Assembly (NCBI RefSeq): GCF_009913235.1
Contig: NZ_CP047897.1
Location: 310,001-374,000 of the forward strand
From: Nibribacter ruber
Lineage (GTDB): Bacteria > Bacteroidota > Bacteroidia > Cytophagales > Hymenobacteraceae
Reading direction: 5' to 3'
DNA length: 64,000 nt
The notes under the pieces are model-generated. The model had not been told where the DNA came from. It made no database searches and was given only the letters and a program-made list of their open reading frames with translations. The position numbers and the translations under genes are program-made. Below, in pieces: positions 53,579 through 62,439 of the stretch. The stretch's first letter is position 1. Every line of letters begins with the position of its first letter.

Positions 53579-54665
53579 CAAAAGCCTTCAGGCGGAGAAG
53601 GGCGCTTTCCAGGATGTGGTCTGGTAAGGCGAAGGACATCCGGACCGCGCCGGGCATGCCCATGTTGGTAGCAGGCAGAACTTCTAGACCCACTTGGTTC
53701 TTGAGCCCCGATGCCCATTCCTCTACCGTCTTGTAAAGTGAATTTGAATTCATTTCTTGGAGACAGGCAGAAACGTCTAAGGTAAAGTAATAGCCGGCGT
53801 CGGGTGTTGTGTAGGAAAGAGCTGGAATTTGGGCCAGTGCTTCTTGTACCCTTTGGCGCTTGGGAGCCAGATCTTCTTTGAAAGATTGCCAGATCTGCTG
53901 GCGGTGTTCCATGGCCTGGACCGCGGCTGCCTGGGTGAGGGGAGAAACCCCCGAAATGGTTTTCAGCTGGAGGGCCGTGGCACGTTCCAAAATCTCAAAA
54001 GGTGCAATGAGGTACCCTACCCGCCAGCCAGACATGGCAAAGGATTTGGAGAAGCCGTTCACCACCGAGATGCGGTCTCTCAAATGCTCAAACCGTAGCA
54101 TGCTAAAAGGCGGCGTCTCATACTGCAAACCATCATAAATCTCATCAGACAAGACATGCAAGTTTGGATGCTCTTCCAGGAGATGGGCCACTTTCTGTAG
54201 TTCTTCCTGCGTGTAGACTTTGCCGGTGGGGTTACCAGGGTTACTCAGAATAAGCAACTTAGTTTGCGGCGTAATTGCTGCTTTCAAGGCCTCTAACGGT
54301 AGGGCGTAGCCTTCTTGTGGGTTGGCGGGAATAGAAACCAACTCTCCACCGCTCAGCGAAATCAAGTCTGGAAACGCAAACCAATAAGGAGCCAGCATCA
54401 CTACCTGGTCCTGTGGTTGCAACAGGCTTTGCAGGTACAAATGGATGGCATGTTTGGCACCCGCAGTGATGAGTACTTGAGACTCAGGAAGTGGAATTCC
54501 GTCTTCCTCCAAGTACCGTTTGGCAACGGCCTGGCGAAGGCTCATGGTGCCCTCTGTGGGACCATAAAAAGTATCGTTCTGGAGCAGCGCTTCCTGAAGG
54601 CCTTCCACGGCCACCGCCGGCGTAGAAAAGTGCGAAACGCCCAAATGCATTGGAATCTGGTCCAT
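53571..54665 (-). CDS. PLP-dependent class I/II aminotransferase
   Basis: A 364-residue fold-type I enzyme with ITAGAKHAIHLYLQSLL, ILSNPGNPTGKVYTQEEL, LSDEIYDGLQYE and the PLP-lysine loop VVNGFSKSFAMSGWRVGYL. It resembles aspartate aminotransferase subgroup enzymes; the amino donor is unknown. The start MDQIPMHLGVSHFSTPAVAV is preceded by 180 nt with a palindrome. It lies beside the ergothioneine genes, with a palindrome between. Confidence 0.9.
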   Translation of the reverse strand: MDQIPMHLGVSHFSTPAVAVEGLQEALLQNDTFYGPTEGTMSLRQAVAKRYLEEDGIPLPESQVLITAGAKHAIHLYLQSLLQPQDQVVMLAPYWFAFPDLISLSGGELVSIPANPQEGYALPLEALKAAITPQTKLLILSNPGNPTGKVYTQEELQKVAHLLEEHPNLHVLSDEIYDGLQYETPPFSMLRFEHLRDRISVVNGFSKSFAMSGWRVGYLIAPFEILERATALQLKTISGVSPLTQAAAVQAMEHRQQIWQSFKEDLAPKRQRVQEALAQIPALSYTTPDAGYYFTLDVSACLQEMNSNSLYKTVEEWASGLKNQVGLEVLPATNMGMPGAVRMSFALPDHILESALLRLKAFVI

Positions 54666-54687
54666 AGTTTTTGATTGTTGGTTTTGC

Positions 54688-54850
54688 TAATTGCTCATTG
54701 TTGAGGCCAGGTGATGCAGCGATGACCCTGCGGCAATTTAACGCAATGGGTGCTAAACTTTAATCACTGACAAAAATAGAATTCCGTTTTTGGCTACTTT
54801 TCCAGGAAATAGCCCAAAAACGACCCGAAGTCAACAACAATCAGCAATTA
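54688..54850. repeat. Nested inverted repeat enclosing palindrome copy 25
   Basis: TAATTGCTCATTGTTGA (54688-54704) and TCAACAACAATCAGCAATTA (54831-54850) are complementary except for a 3-nt insertion. The right arm reaches the egtD stop codon. Confidence 0.8.
54784..54823. repeat. Dispersed palindrome copy 25
   Basis: CCGTTTTTGGCTACTTTTCC and GGAAATAGCCCAAAAACGA arms between egtD and the aminotransferase. Confidence 0.88.
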
Positions 54851-55852
54851 AACCGGTCTTAGCAAGACATTGGCGAAGCAGTGGCTGTGGTCGGTGAAAA
54901 TGTCATCAATGGCCAGGCCGCACGTGAGCGCCATTTCCTTGATCTGCCGCAAAGAATATTTGTAAGAGTTTTCAGTGTGGATGGTTTCCCAGGGCTCAAA
55001 CGAAAACGTCTGGTCCAGGGCGCCCACATACACTTCCTGCGCCTGCTTGCTGACCAGATAGCTGCGCATGGTGCCGCCCACGGGGTCATATTCCGCGAAG
55101 TGCTGAAACTGGTCCACCTCAAAATTTGCCTGCAGTTCTTTGTTGATGCGGTGCAACAGGTTAAGGTTGAAGGCAGCCGTCACGCCGGCGGCATCGTCAT
55201 AGGCTTGTCTTATTTTCTCTGGATCTTTTCTCAAATCAATGCCCAGCAGGAAGCGGTCCTGGGGTTGCAAGAGCTTTCTGAGTTGGCAAAGGAATTCCTG
55301 GGCATCGTCTGGATTGAAATTTCCTAAGTTGGACCCCAAAAACAAGATTAGTTTGCGCGCGGAATGCTTTTGCAGCCACTGCAGACCCGTGAAATATTCG
55401 GCGGCCAAGGCGGTGACGGGCAGGCTCGGAAAGCGCAGGGAGAGGTCTTCCAATAACTCTTTTAACTGCTCCGGCGAAATGTCTACGGGCACAAACGTGA
55501 AATCTGTTTTCTGGGCCACCAGTTCCTGCAGCAATAATTTGGTTTTATAGGCATCTCCGGCGCCCAGGTCCACCAGTTGGAACGGCTCCTGCGTACCAAA
55601 GGCATACAAAATCTCCTTGCGCTGCTCCTTTAAGATGCTGAACTCCAGTTTGGTGAGGTAATACTCGGGCAGCTTCATGATCTGTTGGAACAGCTGGCTC
55701 CCTTTGGCGTCATAGAAGAACCTGGATGACAGTTTTTTAGGCGTTTTGCCTAGTCCCTGGAATACGTCCTGGCCCAGGCCAGAGTCTGCGGAAACTTCTT
55801 CTGAGAGCAGGTTGACAAGTTGAGTATCTGAAGTGATGGTGCGTTGTGTCAT
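54848..55852 (-). CDS. egtD: L-histidine N-alpha-methyltransferase EgtD
   Basis: A 334-residue protein with SRFFYDAKGSQLFQQIMKLP, EYYLTKLEFSILKEQ, the SAM loop LVDLGAGDAYKTKLLLQ, ILFLGSNLGNFNPDDAQEFL and a C-terminal HTENSYKYSLRQI. It trimethylates histidine to hercynine, the first step of ergothioneine synthesis. It starts 7 nt after egtB on the same strand, forming an egtB-egtD operon. No egtE or egtC is in the window, although the neighbouring PLP enzyme is on the same strand. Confidence 0.95.
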   Translation of the reverse strand: MTQRTITSDTQLVNLLSEEVSADSGLGQDVFQGLGKTPKKLSSRFFYDAKGSQLFQQIMKLPEYYLTKLEFSILKEQRKEILYAFGTQEPFQLVDLGAGDAYKTKLLLQELVAQKTDFTFVPVDISPEQLKELLEDLSLRFPSLPVTALAAEYFTGLQWLQKHSARKLILFLGSNLGNFNPDDAQEFLCQLRKLLQPQDRFLLGIDLRKDPEKIRQAYDDAAGVTAAFNLNLLHRINKELQANFEVDQFQHFAEYDPVGGTMRSYLVSKQAQEVYVGALDQTFSFEPWETIHTENSYKYSLRQIKEMALTCGLAIDDIFTDHSHCFANVLLRPV

Positions 55853-55859
55853 AGGTTGT

Positions 55860-57152
55860 TTATCTCTGCGCCAGCCGGATGCCGGTAAACTGCCAGCGTT
55901 TGTCTGCGTGAAAGAAATTTCGGTAGGTAGTTCTTATGTGGCTCTGGGGCGTGGCGCAGGAGCCGCCGCGCAAGACCATTTGGTTGATCATGAACTTGCC
56001 GTTGTACTCACCCACTGCCCCGGGAGCCGTTGTAAACCCAGGATACGGTAAATAGGCGCTGTAGGTCCATTCCCAGGCATCTCCCAGCAGCTGCGCCACC
56101 GCAAAATTTTCATCTGCCAGACACGCCGCCTGGGGCTGCATACGCCGCGATTCCAGAAAGTTTCCGGCGGCGGGTGTGCCCGCGTGCAGTTGGGCCAGGG
56201 CTTCCCACTCAAACTCGGTTAAGAGGCGGTGGCCGCTCCAGTTGGCATAGGCCAGCGCTTCATAAAAGCTAATGTGAGTGACCGGCGCTTGCAGGTCTAC
56301 TTGTTGCAGGCCGTGTAAGGTGTAGTGGTACCAGTGGCCGTCTTGCTGCACCCAGTACAATGGAGCCTGCCACTGCTGTTGCTGCACCAGGTCCCAGCCC
56401 TCGGCGAGCCAATAGACGAAGTTCTCATAGCCGCCTGCCTCCATGAATTGAAGGAACTCCTGGTTGGTCACCAGCCAGGCACGGGCCTTGAACTCAGCAA
56501 GAAATACCTGGTGTGGGTTTAGCTCATTGTCAAAACAGAAGCCGTCTCCCTGGTGGCCTATGGTATACAGGCCTTCCGGTACGGTCACCCATTCGTTTTT
56601 AGGCTGTTTTCCTGAAATTGGACCAGAAACGGGGCTTTCCTCTGGTAGGTATTCTGGCAGCAGAGGGTTGCAGGACAAGATGTATTTGATGTCTGTAATT
56701 AACAGTTCCTGGTGCTGCTGCTCATGCTGGAGGCCCAGTTCTATCAACGCCGCCAGATCTGCTTGTTTTTCTGACAATTCACTTTGCAGCAGCGTTTCCA
56801 TGGCCTGGTTCACGTGCTGCCGGTAGGCCAGCACCTCGGCCAACGGAGGCCTGGACAAGGTGCCCCGCTCTGCACGGTTGACGCGGCTGCCCAAGGTGTT
56901 GTAGTAGGAGTTGAACAAGAACGCGTACTGCGCATGAAACTCTGTATAGGCCGGCAGATGTGGCTTGAGCAGGAAGGTCTCAAAAAACCAGGTAGTATGC
57001 CCCAGATGCCACTTAGGCGGACTTACGTCTACCATGGGCTGCATGACGGTATCTTCGGGGGTGAGCGGGGCGCAAAGGCTTTCCGTCTGTTTCCGGATGG
57101 TCTGGAAACGGGCCAAGAGCGCGGCAGAGTGACCAATAGGGGGCGTTACCAT
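55860..57152 (-). CDS. egtB: Ergothioneine biosynthesis sulfoxide synthase EgtB
   Basis: A 430-residue protein with an N-terminal DinB-like domain carrying iron ligands (PPKWHLGHTTWFFETFLL and LQHEQQHQELLITDIKY) and a C-terminal FGE-sulfatase domain (VTNQEFLQFMEAGGYENF, ISFYEALAYANWSGHRLLTE, MVLRGGSCATP). It joins hercynine with a thiol donor using O2. Residues about 174-187 (VSGPISGKQPKNE) are encoded by an in-frame copy of the dispersed palindrome, in the linker between the two domains, where an insertion is tolerated. Divergent from menC; egtD follows after 7 nt. Confidence 0.95.
   Translation of the reverse strand: MVTPPIGHSAALLARFQTIRKQTESLCAPLTPEDTVMQPMVDVSPPKWHLGHTTWFFETFLLKPHLPAYTEFHAQYAFLFNSYYNTLGSRVNRAERGTLSRPPLAEVLAYRQHVNQAMETLLQSELSEKQADLAALIELGLQHEQQHQELLITDIKYILSCNPLLPEYLPEESPVSGPISGKQPKNEWVTVPEGLYTIGHQGDGFCFDNELNPHQVFLAEFKARAWLVTNQEFLQFMEAGGYENFVYWLAEGWDLVQQQQWQAPLYWVQQDGHWYHYTLHGLQQVDLQAPVTHISFYEALAYANWSGHRLLTEFEWEALAQLHAGTPAAGNFLESRRMQPQAACLADENFAVAQLLGDAWEWTYSAYLPYPGFTTAPGAVGEYNGKFMINQMVLRGGSCATPQSHIRTTYRNFFHADKRWQFTGIRLAQR
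56593..56632. repeat. Dispersed palindrome copy 26, inside the egtB coding region
   Basis: TCGTTTTTAGGCTGTTTTCC and GAAATTGGACCAGAAACG arms, the only copy clearly within a gene. It keeps the reading frame open across the domain linker of EgtB. Confidence 0.8.
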
Positions 57153-57229
57153 GGTTTGTAAAGGTTCAGGTCTTCATAAACTAATTATTGCCTGAAAGGT
57201 TTTAACTTCATCCCGCCAAATACGTGATT

Positions 57230-58306
57230 ATGCCCTTTGTCCTGACCCCCTTTCAAAGAACGCTGCAGTTTAAATTTGATGCCCGTACCTCGCGCGGTGC
57301 CATGCAAACCCACCAGGCCCATTACCTGCGCGTGCACCATACAGATCAACCAACCAAGCAGGGTTGGGGCGAATGTTCCCCGTTGCCCGGCCTGAGCCCC
57401 GATTTCACCCCAGAGTTCTTTCCCTTCCTGCAACAACTATGTCACCAGTACAACGCCCTGGAAAGCGACAATTATGAAGACGAGAAAGGGTTTGCCTTCT
57501 GGAAAAGTCTGGAGAAGTGGCCCTCCATCAATTTTGCGTTTGAGACGGCGTTTGTAGACTATATGCGCGGGGGTAATTTCCAGTTGTATAAAAACGCTTT
57601 CTCTCAGTCTGAGGCCGGCATTCCCATCAATGGTTTGGTCTGGATGGGCGATGCCGCCTTCATGCGCGAGCAGATTGAAAAAAAATTGGCGCAGGGTTTC
57701 AATTGCCTTAAACTGAAGATTGGCGGTTTGGACTTTGACCAAGAACTGAACATTCTAGAGGAAATCAGAAGCATGGCAAGCCCTCAGGAACTGGAACTTC
57801 GCCTAGATGCCAACGGCGCTTTTTCTCCCCAGGACGCCTTGAAAAAATTAGACCAATTGGCCCGGTTTGACATCCATTCCATTGAACAACCCATCCGGCA
57901 GGGACAGCACCCAGAAATGCGCAAATTTTGTCTAGAGTCGCCTATTGCCATTGCCCTGGACGAAGAATTGATTGGTATTACCGGCCAGGAGGAAAAGTGG
58001 AATTTGCTGCACAGCCTGCAGCCGGCCTACATCATCATAAAACCCACGCTGGCTGGCGGGTTGAGCGGCAGCCGCGAGTGGGTACAAGTAGCTGATTCTC
58101 TGGGTCTGCGTTGGTGGATGACCTCGGCGCTGGAATCCAACATCGGGTTGAATGCCATTGCCCAGTTTGCCGCCAGTTTTCAAAACCCCTTACCCCAGGG
58201 ACTGGGAACCGGGCAACTGTACCATAACAAACTAGAATCACCGCTGGAAATTAGAGGCCAAGAGCTTTGGTATGCTAAAGACAAGCACTGGGAGCTGCCC
58301 ACGTAA
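57230..58306 (+). CDS. menC: o-Succinylbenzoate synthase (enolase superfamily)
   Basis: About 358 residues from ATG 57230 (MPFVLTPFQRTLQFKFDART); GTG 57224 is the alternative. Superfamily motifs: LKLKIGGLDF with the catalytic Lys-x-Lys, ELRLDANGAFSP, SIEQPI and ALDEEL for metal ligands, and YIIIKPTLAGGL. It dehydrates SHCHC to o-succinylbenzoate in menaquinone synthesis. Dipeptide epimerases share this fold, but the metal and KxK context and the PTLAGG segment favour MenC. No other men genes are in the window. Palindrome follows 8 nt after the stop. Confidence 0.82.
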   Translation: MPFVLTPFQRTLQFKFDARTSRGAMQTHQAHYLRVHHTDQPTKQGWGECSPLPGLSPDFTPEFFPFLQQLCHQYNALESDNYEDEKGFAFWKSLEKWPSINFAFETAFVDYMRGGNFQLYKNAFSQSEAGIPINGLVWMGDAAFMREQIEKKLAQGFNCLKLKIGGLDFDQELNILEEIRSMASPQELELRLDANGAFSPQDALKKLDQLARFDIHSIEQPIRQGQHPEMRKFCLESPIAIALDEELIGITGQEEKWNLLHSLQPAYIIIKPTLAGGLSGSREWVQVADSLGLRWWMTSALESNIGLNAIAQFAASFQNPLPQGLGTGQLYHNKLESPLEIRGQELWYAKDKHWELPT

Positions 58307-58313
58307 GAAGGGT

Positions 58314-58351
58314 CGTTTTTGGCCTTTTTTCTGGAAAAGAGGCTAAAAACG
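58314..58351. repeat. Dispersed palindrome copy 27
   Basis: CGTTTTTGGCCTTTTTTC and GAAAAGAGGCTAAAAACG arms, 8 nt after the menC stop and between convergent genes. Confidence 0.88.
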
Positions 58352-58380
58352 GGGATAGTGTTTACTGTGAAACCAAATTT

Positions 58381-59079
58381 TTAGGACGCTAGAAATTGCT
58401 TCACTATTTTGGGAACGCCCTCTGTCGCTTTTTCTTTGAGAATGGTGAGGTTTCTTCTATGCGAGACGGCGGGTGTGTTGGGGTCCACCAGGTAAATGGG
58501 CGTGTCATGGGGAGCGTAGGAGAGGAGCCCCGCCGCCGGATACACTTGCAACGACGTGCCAATCACCAGCAGGTAATCAGCGGTCATGGTTTCTTCTATG
58601 GCCTGCTCAATCAAAGGCACCGGCTCCCCGAACCAGACAATGTTGGGCCGCAGCTGAGAACCCTTTTCGCAGAGATCGCCTAGTTTCAATTCCCAACCCT
58701 GTACGGGATAAATGAGAGATGAATCCTGGGTGCTTCTGTTCTCAAACAACTTGCCGTGAAGGTGCAGGATATGGGTAGAGCCGGCGCGCTCATGCAGGTC
58801 ATCTACGTTCTGGGTGATGATGCGCACGTCAAACATTTCCTCCAGTTTCACCAGGGCCAGATGCGCCGCGTTGGGCTTTACGTCTAAGGCACTTTTGCGG
58901 CGCTGATTATAAAACTCCAGCACCAGTTCTGGGTTCTTGCGCCAACCTTCCGGCGAGGCCACTTCCATCACATCATGCCCTTCCCAAAGTCCGTCAGCGT
59001 CCCTGAACGTAGCCAAGCCACTCTCAGCGCTAATACCAGCTCCGGTTAAGACTACTACTTTTTGTTTTTGATTAGACAT
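58381..59079 (-). CDS. cobB: Sir2-family NAD-dependent deacylase
   Basis: A 232-residue sirtuin: VVLTGAGISAESGLATFRDA with the NAD site, ITQNVDDLHERAG, HLHGKLFEN with the catalytic His, and RPNIVWFGEPVP. The YNQRRK near residue 57 is in the usual place of the Tyr-Arg pair that selects succinyl or malonyl groups (class III). The four zinc Cys of other sirtuins are not visible; only DLCEKG remains. Likely removes acyl groups from protein lysines. Palindrome copy 28 lies upstream. Confidence 0.92.
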   Translation of the reverse strand: MSNQKQKVVVLTGAGISAESGLATFRDADGLWEGHDVMEVASPEGWRKNPELVLEFYNQRRKSALDVKPNAAHLALVKLEEMFDVRIITQNVDDLHERAGSTHILHLHGKLFENRSTQDSSLIYPVQGWELKLGDLCEKGSQLRPNIVWFGEPVPLIEQAIEETMTADYLLVIGTSLQVYPAAGLLSYAPHDTPIYLVDPNTPAVSHRRNLTILKEKATEGVPKIVKQFLAS

Positions 59080-59218
59080 TAGTATTTAGATATTAGACGC
59101 TAGACAATTAAGAAATATAATACGAAACAGTAATTAAAATGATGAACCCCGTTTTTGGGCTGTTTTCCAGAAAACAGCCCAAAAACGGGGTTCATAAAGT
59201 CTAATATCTAGTATCTAA
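59079..59218. repeat. Nested inverted repeat enclosing palindrome copy 28
   Basis: TTAGTATTTAGATATTAGAC (59079-59098) and GTCTAATATCTAGTATCTAA (59199-59218) are complementary except near one end. The core lies between them, 3 nt from the right arm and 43 nt from the left. Confidence 0.88.
59142..59195. repeat. Dispersed palindrome copy 28, perfect 54-bp palindrome
   Basis: The left 26 nt begin ATGAACCCCGTTTTTGGGCT and are exactly mirrored on the right around a 2-nt centre CA. The ATGAACCC arm is specific to this site. Confidence 0.95.
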
Positions 59219-59234
59219 CTACTAGCATCTCTTC

Positions 59235-61688
59235 CTAGCTGGCCTTCTTCTTAGGAGCCGCCTTTTTAGCGGTGGTGCCGGTAGCTTTTTTAGCAGGCGC
59301 TTTCTTGGCCGCTGGCTTTTTGGCGGCGGTCTTCTTTGGAGCATCTGCGGCCGCGGCTGGGTCAGCTTTCTTCTTGAAACCGCCTCGGGCTGGCTTATCG
59401 GGGGTGTTGGCCGCCAGTTCCAGGCATTGCTCTAAGGTAAGTTCTGCCGGTTCCTGTCCCTTCGGGATTTTGACGTTCTTTTTGCCCACGCATATGTACG
59501 GCCCAAAGCGTCCGTTCAAGACGGTCACCTCTGGATTTTCGGGGAAGGTTTTGATCATCTTCTCGGCGTCCGATTTGCGTTTGGCGTCAATCAGCTCAAT
59601 GGCTTCGGCCTCAGAGATGAGCAAAGGATCCATGGTTTTGGGCAGCGAGTAGAACTTACTGTTGTGCTGAATATAAGGCCCGAAACGCCCGATGGCGGCT
59701 TTCATGTCCTTCTCTTCATAGGTGCCCACCACGCGCGGTAATTTGAACAATTCCTGGGCCTGCTCTACCGTAATAGACTCCAGGAACATTCCTTTCCTAA
59801 GGCTGGCATAAACCGGTTTTTCGCCGGTTTCCTCGTTCTCCTCACCTAGCTGCACGTACGGCCCGAAGCGTCCTAACTTGGCTACCATCATCTTGCCAGA
59901 GACAGGGTCAAGGCCCAGTTCACGGGCTCCGCTTACGCTGGCGCGTTCAATGTCTGCAGAGGCTTCAATGGTTCCATGGAAACTTGAGTAGAATACATCT
60001 AACATCTTGTCCCACTCCTTGTTACCCATGGCAATCTGGTCAAACTCTTCCTCTACCTTGGCGGTGAAAGAATAGTCAATGATGCTGGGGAAGTGGGCTA
60101 CTAGAAAGTCGGTCACCACCATGGCAATGTCTGTAGGGAAGAGCTTGGCTTTCTCGGCGCCTGCCATCTCGGTTTTAGTCATGGCCTTGATCTCGCCGTT
60201 CTCCAAAGACAGGATTTGGTATGGTCTTTCTTTGCCTTCTCTATTGTCTTTTTCTACGTAGCCGCGTTTCTGGATGGTAGAGATGGTAGGCGCGTAGGTA
60301 GATGGTCTACCAATACCCATTTCCTCTAACTTCTTCACCAAACTAGCTTCTGTGTAACGTGGCGCCGGACGGCTGTAGCGCTCGGTGGCCTGCAGGCGTT
60401 GCAAGTTCAAAGTTTGACCTTCTTTCAAAGGAGGAAGCATGCCCTGGGTTTCTTCGTCGCTTAGTTCCTCGTCATCGGTAGACTCAGCATACACTTTCAA
60501 GAAACCTTCAAACTTCACCACTTCACCAGTAGCTACCAGCTTTTCTGGTTGACCGGAGATGGAGATGACGGCGGTGGTTTTCTCAATCTCAGCATCGGCC
60601 ATCTGCGAGGCAATGGCGCGCTTTCTGATTAAATCATACAGGCGTTGCTCGTTGCGGTCATCGCTGGCTTTGAGCGCGGCAAAGTCTGTAGGCCGGATGG
60701 ATTCGTGGGCCTCCTGCGCTGATTTGTTTTTGGTTTTGTATTGTCTGGTTTTGACGAAGTTGTCGCCAAAGCTGCGCGCAATCTCTGCGGCAGCAGCGGC
60801 CATAGCGTCCTGTGACAAGTTCACGGAGTCGGTACGCATGTAGGAAATCTTACCGGCTTCGTACAGGCGTTGGGCCACTTGCATGGTCTGGGCCACCGAG
60901 AAATACAGCTTGCGGCTGGCTTCCTGCTGTAGGGTAGACGTGGTAAACGGAGCGGCTGGGCTACGCTTGGTTGGCTTTTTCTCTAGGCTGTCAATAGTAT
61001 AAGAAGCCCCAATGTTGCGGTTCAAGAAGTCCTCGGCCTGCTCACGGGTTTTAAAGCGGGTGTTCAACTCAGCCTCCAGGCGCTTGCCGGCCACGTCAAA
61101 AATGGCCACCACTTTAAAGGCAGACTCAGACTTGAAGCGCTCAATCTCACGTTCGCGCTCTACTACAAAACGTACCGCTACAGATTGAACACGCCCGGCA
61201 GATAGACCGGTTTTTATCTTCTTCCAAAGCACCGGACTCAATTCAAAACCCACCAGACGGTCCAGCACGCGTCTTGCTTGCTGAGCGTTTACCAGGTTGA
61301 TGTCTATGGTGCGGGGGTTGTCAATGGCGTTGAGGATGGCGTTCTTGGTAATCTCCCGGAACACGATGCGGCGCGTCTTGGCCTCATTCAGGTTCAGGGC
61401 TTCGGCCAGATGCCAAGAAATGGCTTCTCCCTCACGGTCCTCATCCGATGCCAGCCAAACCGTTTCGGCCTCCTTGGCGAGCTTTTTCAGACTGGAGATG
61501 ACTTCGCGCTTGTCTGGAGACACCACGTAGGTGGGTTTGAAGCCGTTTTTGATATCTATGGCATTGTTGTCCTTGGGGAGGTCCCGCACGTGCCCGAAGC
61601 TAGATTTAACCACGAAATCTTTGCCCAGGTACCCTTCAATGGTCTTGGCTTTGGCCGGGGACTCCACAATTACTAAGTTCTTTATCAT
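59235..61688 (-). CDS. topA: DNA topoisomerase I
   Basis: About 817 residues from ATG 61688 (MIKNLVIVESPAKAKTIEGY). The TOPRIM domain holds ASDEDREGEAISWHL; the catalytic Tyr is in KISYMRTDSVNLS at about residue 283; late GRFGPYVQLG/GRFGPYIQHN/GRFGPYICVG repeats replace zinc fingers. The last 45 residues are a Lys/Ala-rich histone H1-like tail (APKKTAAKKPAAKKAPAKK). It relaxes negatively supercoiled DNA. An ATG 27 nt upstream is less likely. Convergent with nothing; a palindrome lies beyond its stop. Confidence 0.96.
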   Translation of the reverse strand: MIKNLVIVESPAKAKTIEGYLGKDFVVKSSFGHVRDLPKDNNAIDIKNGFKPTYVVSPDKREVISSLKKLAKEAETVWLASDEDREGEAISWHLAEALNLNEAKTRRIVFREITKNAILNAIDNPRTIDINLVNAQQARRVLDRLVGFELSPVLWKKIKTGLSAGRVQSVAVRFVVEREREIERFKSESAFKVVAIFDVAGKRLEAELNTRFKTREQAEDFLNRNIGASYTIDSLEKKPTKRSPAAPFTTSTLQQEASRKLYFSVAQTMQVAQRLYEAGKISYMRTDSVNLSQDAMAAAAAEIARSFGDNFVKTRQYKTKNKSAQEAHESIRPTDFAALKASDDRNEQRLYDLIRKRAIASQMADAEIEKTTAVISISGQPEKLVATGEVVKFEGFLKVYAESTDDEELSDEETQGMLPPLKEGQTLNLQRLQATERYSRPAPRYTEASLVKKLEEMGIGRPSTYAPTISTIQKRGYVEKDNREGKERPYQILSLENGEIKAMTKTEMAGAEKAKLFPTDIAMVVTDFLVAHFPSIIDYSFTAKVEEEFDQIAMGNKEWDKMLDVFYSSFHGTIEASADIERASVSGARELGLDPVSGKMMVAKLGRFGPYVQLGEENEETGEKPVYASLRKGMFLESITVEQAQELFKLPRVVGTYEEKDMKAAIGRFGPYIQHNSKFYSLPKTMDPLLISEAEAIELIDAKRKSDAEKMIKTFPENPEVTVLNGRFGPYICVGKKNVKIPKGQEPAELTLEQCLELAANTPDKPARGGFKKKADPAAAADAPKKTAAKKPAAKKAPAKKATGTTAKKAAPKKKAS

Positions 61689-61842
61689 ATATAGAAGGAG
61701 GTGGGCGGGGCCCAAAAATTTTTCAAAGATGACGTAAAATTTTGAGACAATGCAAGCACTACTGGGGAAGATGCTTATTAGAAGAGCGCAAAACCATATA
61801 CCTTAGGGCAGTAAAAAAGTTTTGAAGCTAAACCCAGGCGCT

Positions 61843-62334
61843 ATGAGACAACTACTGTTAATGAGGCACGCAATCACGCTGGATAAAGTTCCCGGCCAGA
61901 CAGATTTAGAACGCGAACTCACCTTGCAAGGACAGGAGCAGGCCCTGGCCGCCGGCCTCTGGCTCAAGCAGCAGCAACTCACCCCAGACCTAGTGTTGTG
62001 CAGTCCGGCGGTACGTACGCAATCTACCCTGGCCGGAGTTTTAGCGGGGCTTGGCAATTCTGTTCCCGTCCAGACGGAGCGAGATATTTACGATGGAGAG
62101 GAGTCTGACCTCCTGCATTTGTTGGAAACGGCAGACGCCTCTGTGCAGACTTTATTATTTGTGGGTCATAATCCCACCATTGGCTATTTGGCCCAAGCCC
62201 TCACCAACCGGCGCGTCAGTTTTTCTCCTGCCACCGTGTTGGTATTGACCTCACAAAAAGAGGCGGTGACTGATGGGCTGAGAAATAGTTTTTCGGTCAC
62301 AGACAGGTTCCTGGCGCCAGTACCTCGTTTTTAG
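61843..62334 (+). CDS. SixA-like histidine phosphatase
   Basis: About 163 residues from ATG 61843 (MRQLLLMRHAITLDKVPGQ). The phosphohistidine motif LLLMRHA and the later LFVGHNPTIGYLAQAL give a typical SixA/branch-1 histidine phosphatase, which removes phosphate from protein histidine. LCSPAVRTQSTLAG is also conserved. A TTG 21 nt upstream is less likely. The final codons (PRF stop) lie in palindrome copy 29, so the TAG is the T-TAG of the repeat. Confidence 0.88.
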   Translation: MRQLLLMRHAITLDKVPGQTDLERELTLQGQEQALAAGLWLKQQQLTPDLVLCSPAVRTQSTLAGVLAGLGNSVPVQTERDIYDGEESDLLHLLETADASVQTLLFVGHNPTIGYLAQALTNRRVSFSPATVLVLTSQKEAVTDGLRNSFSVTDRFLAPVPRF

Positions 62335-62363
62335 GGTATTTTCCAGAAAACAGGCTAAAAACG
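62326..62363. repeat. Dispersed palindrome copy 29, provides a stop codon
   Basis: CGTTTTTAGGGTATTTTCC and GAAAACAGGCTAAAAACG arms. TAG at 62332-62334 inside the left arm ends the SixA-like gene. Confidence 0.88.
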
Positions 62364-62439
62364 GAAATTAGCGCCATTTTAATTTGTAGCTTTAACCGTT
62401 TCAACGGCAGAAAAATATTTTTTGATTTTCTTGTAACCT

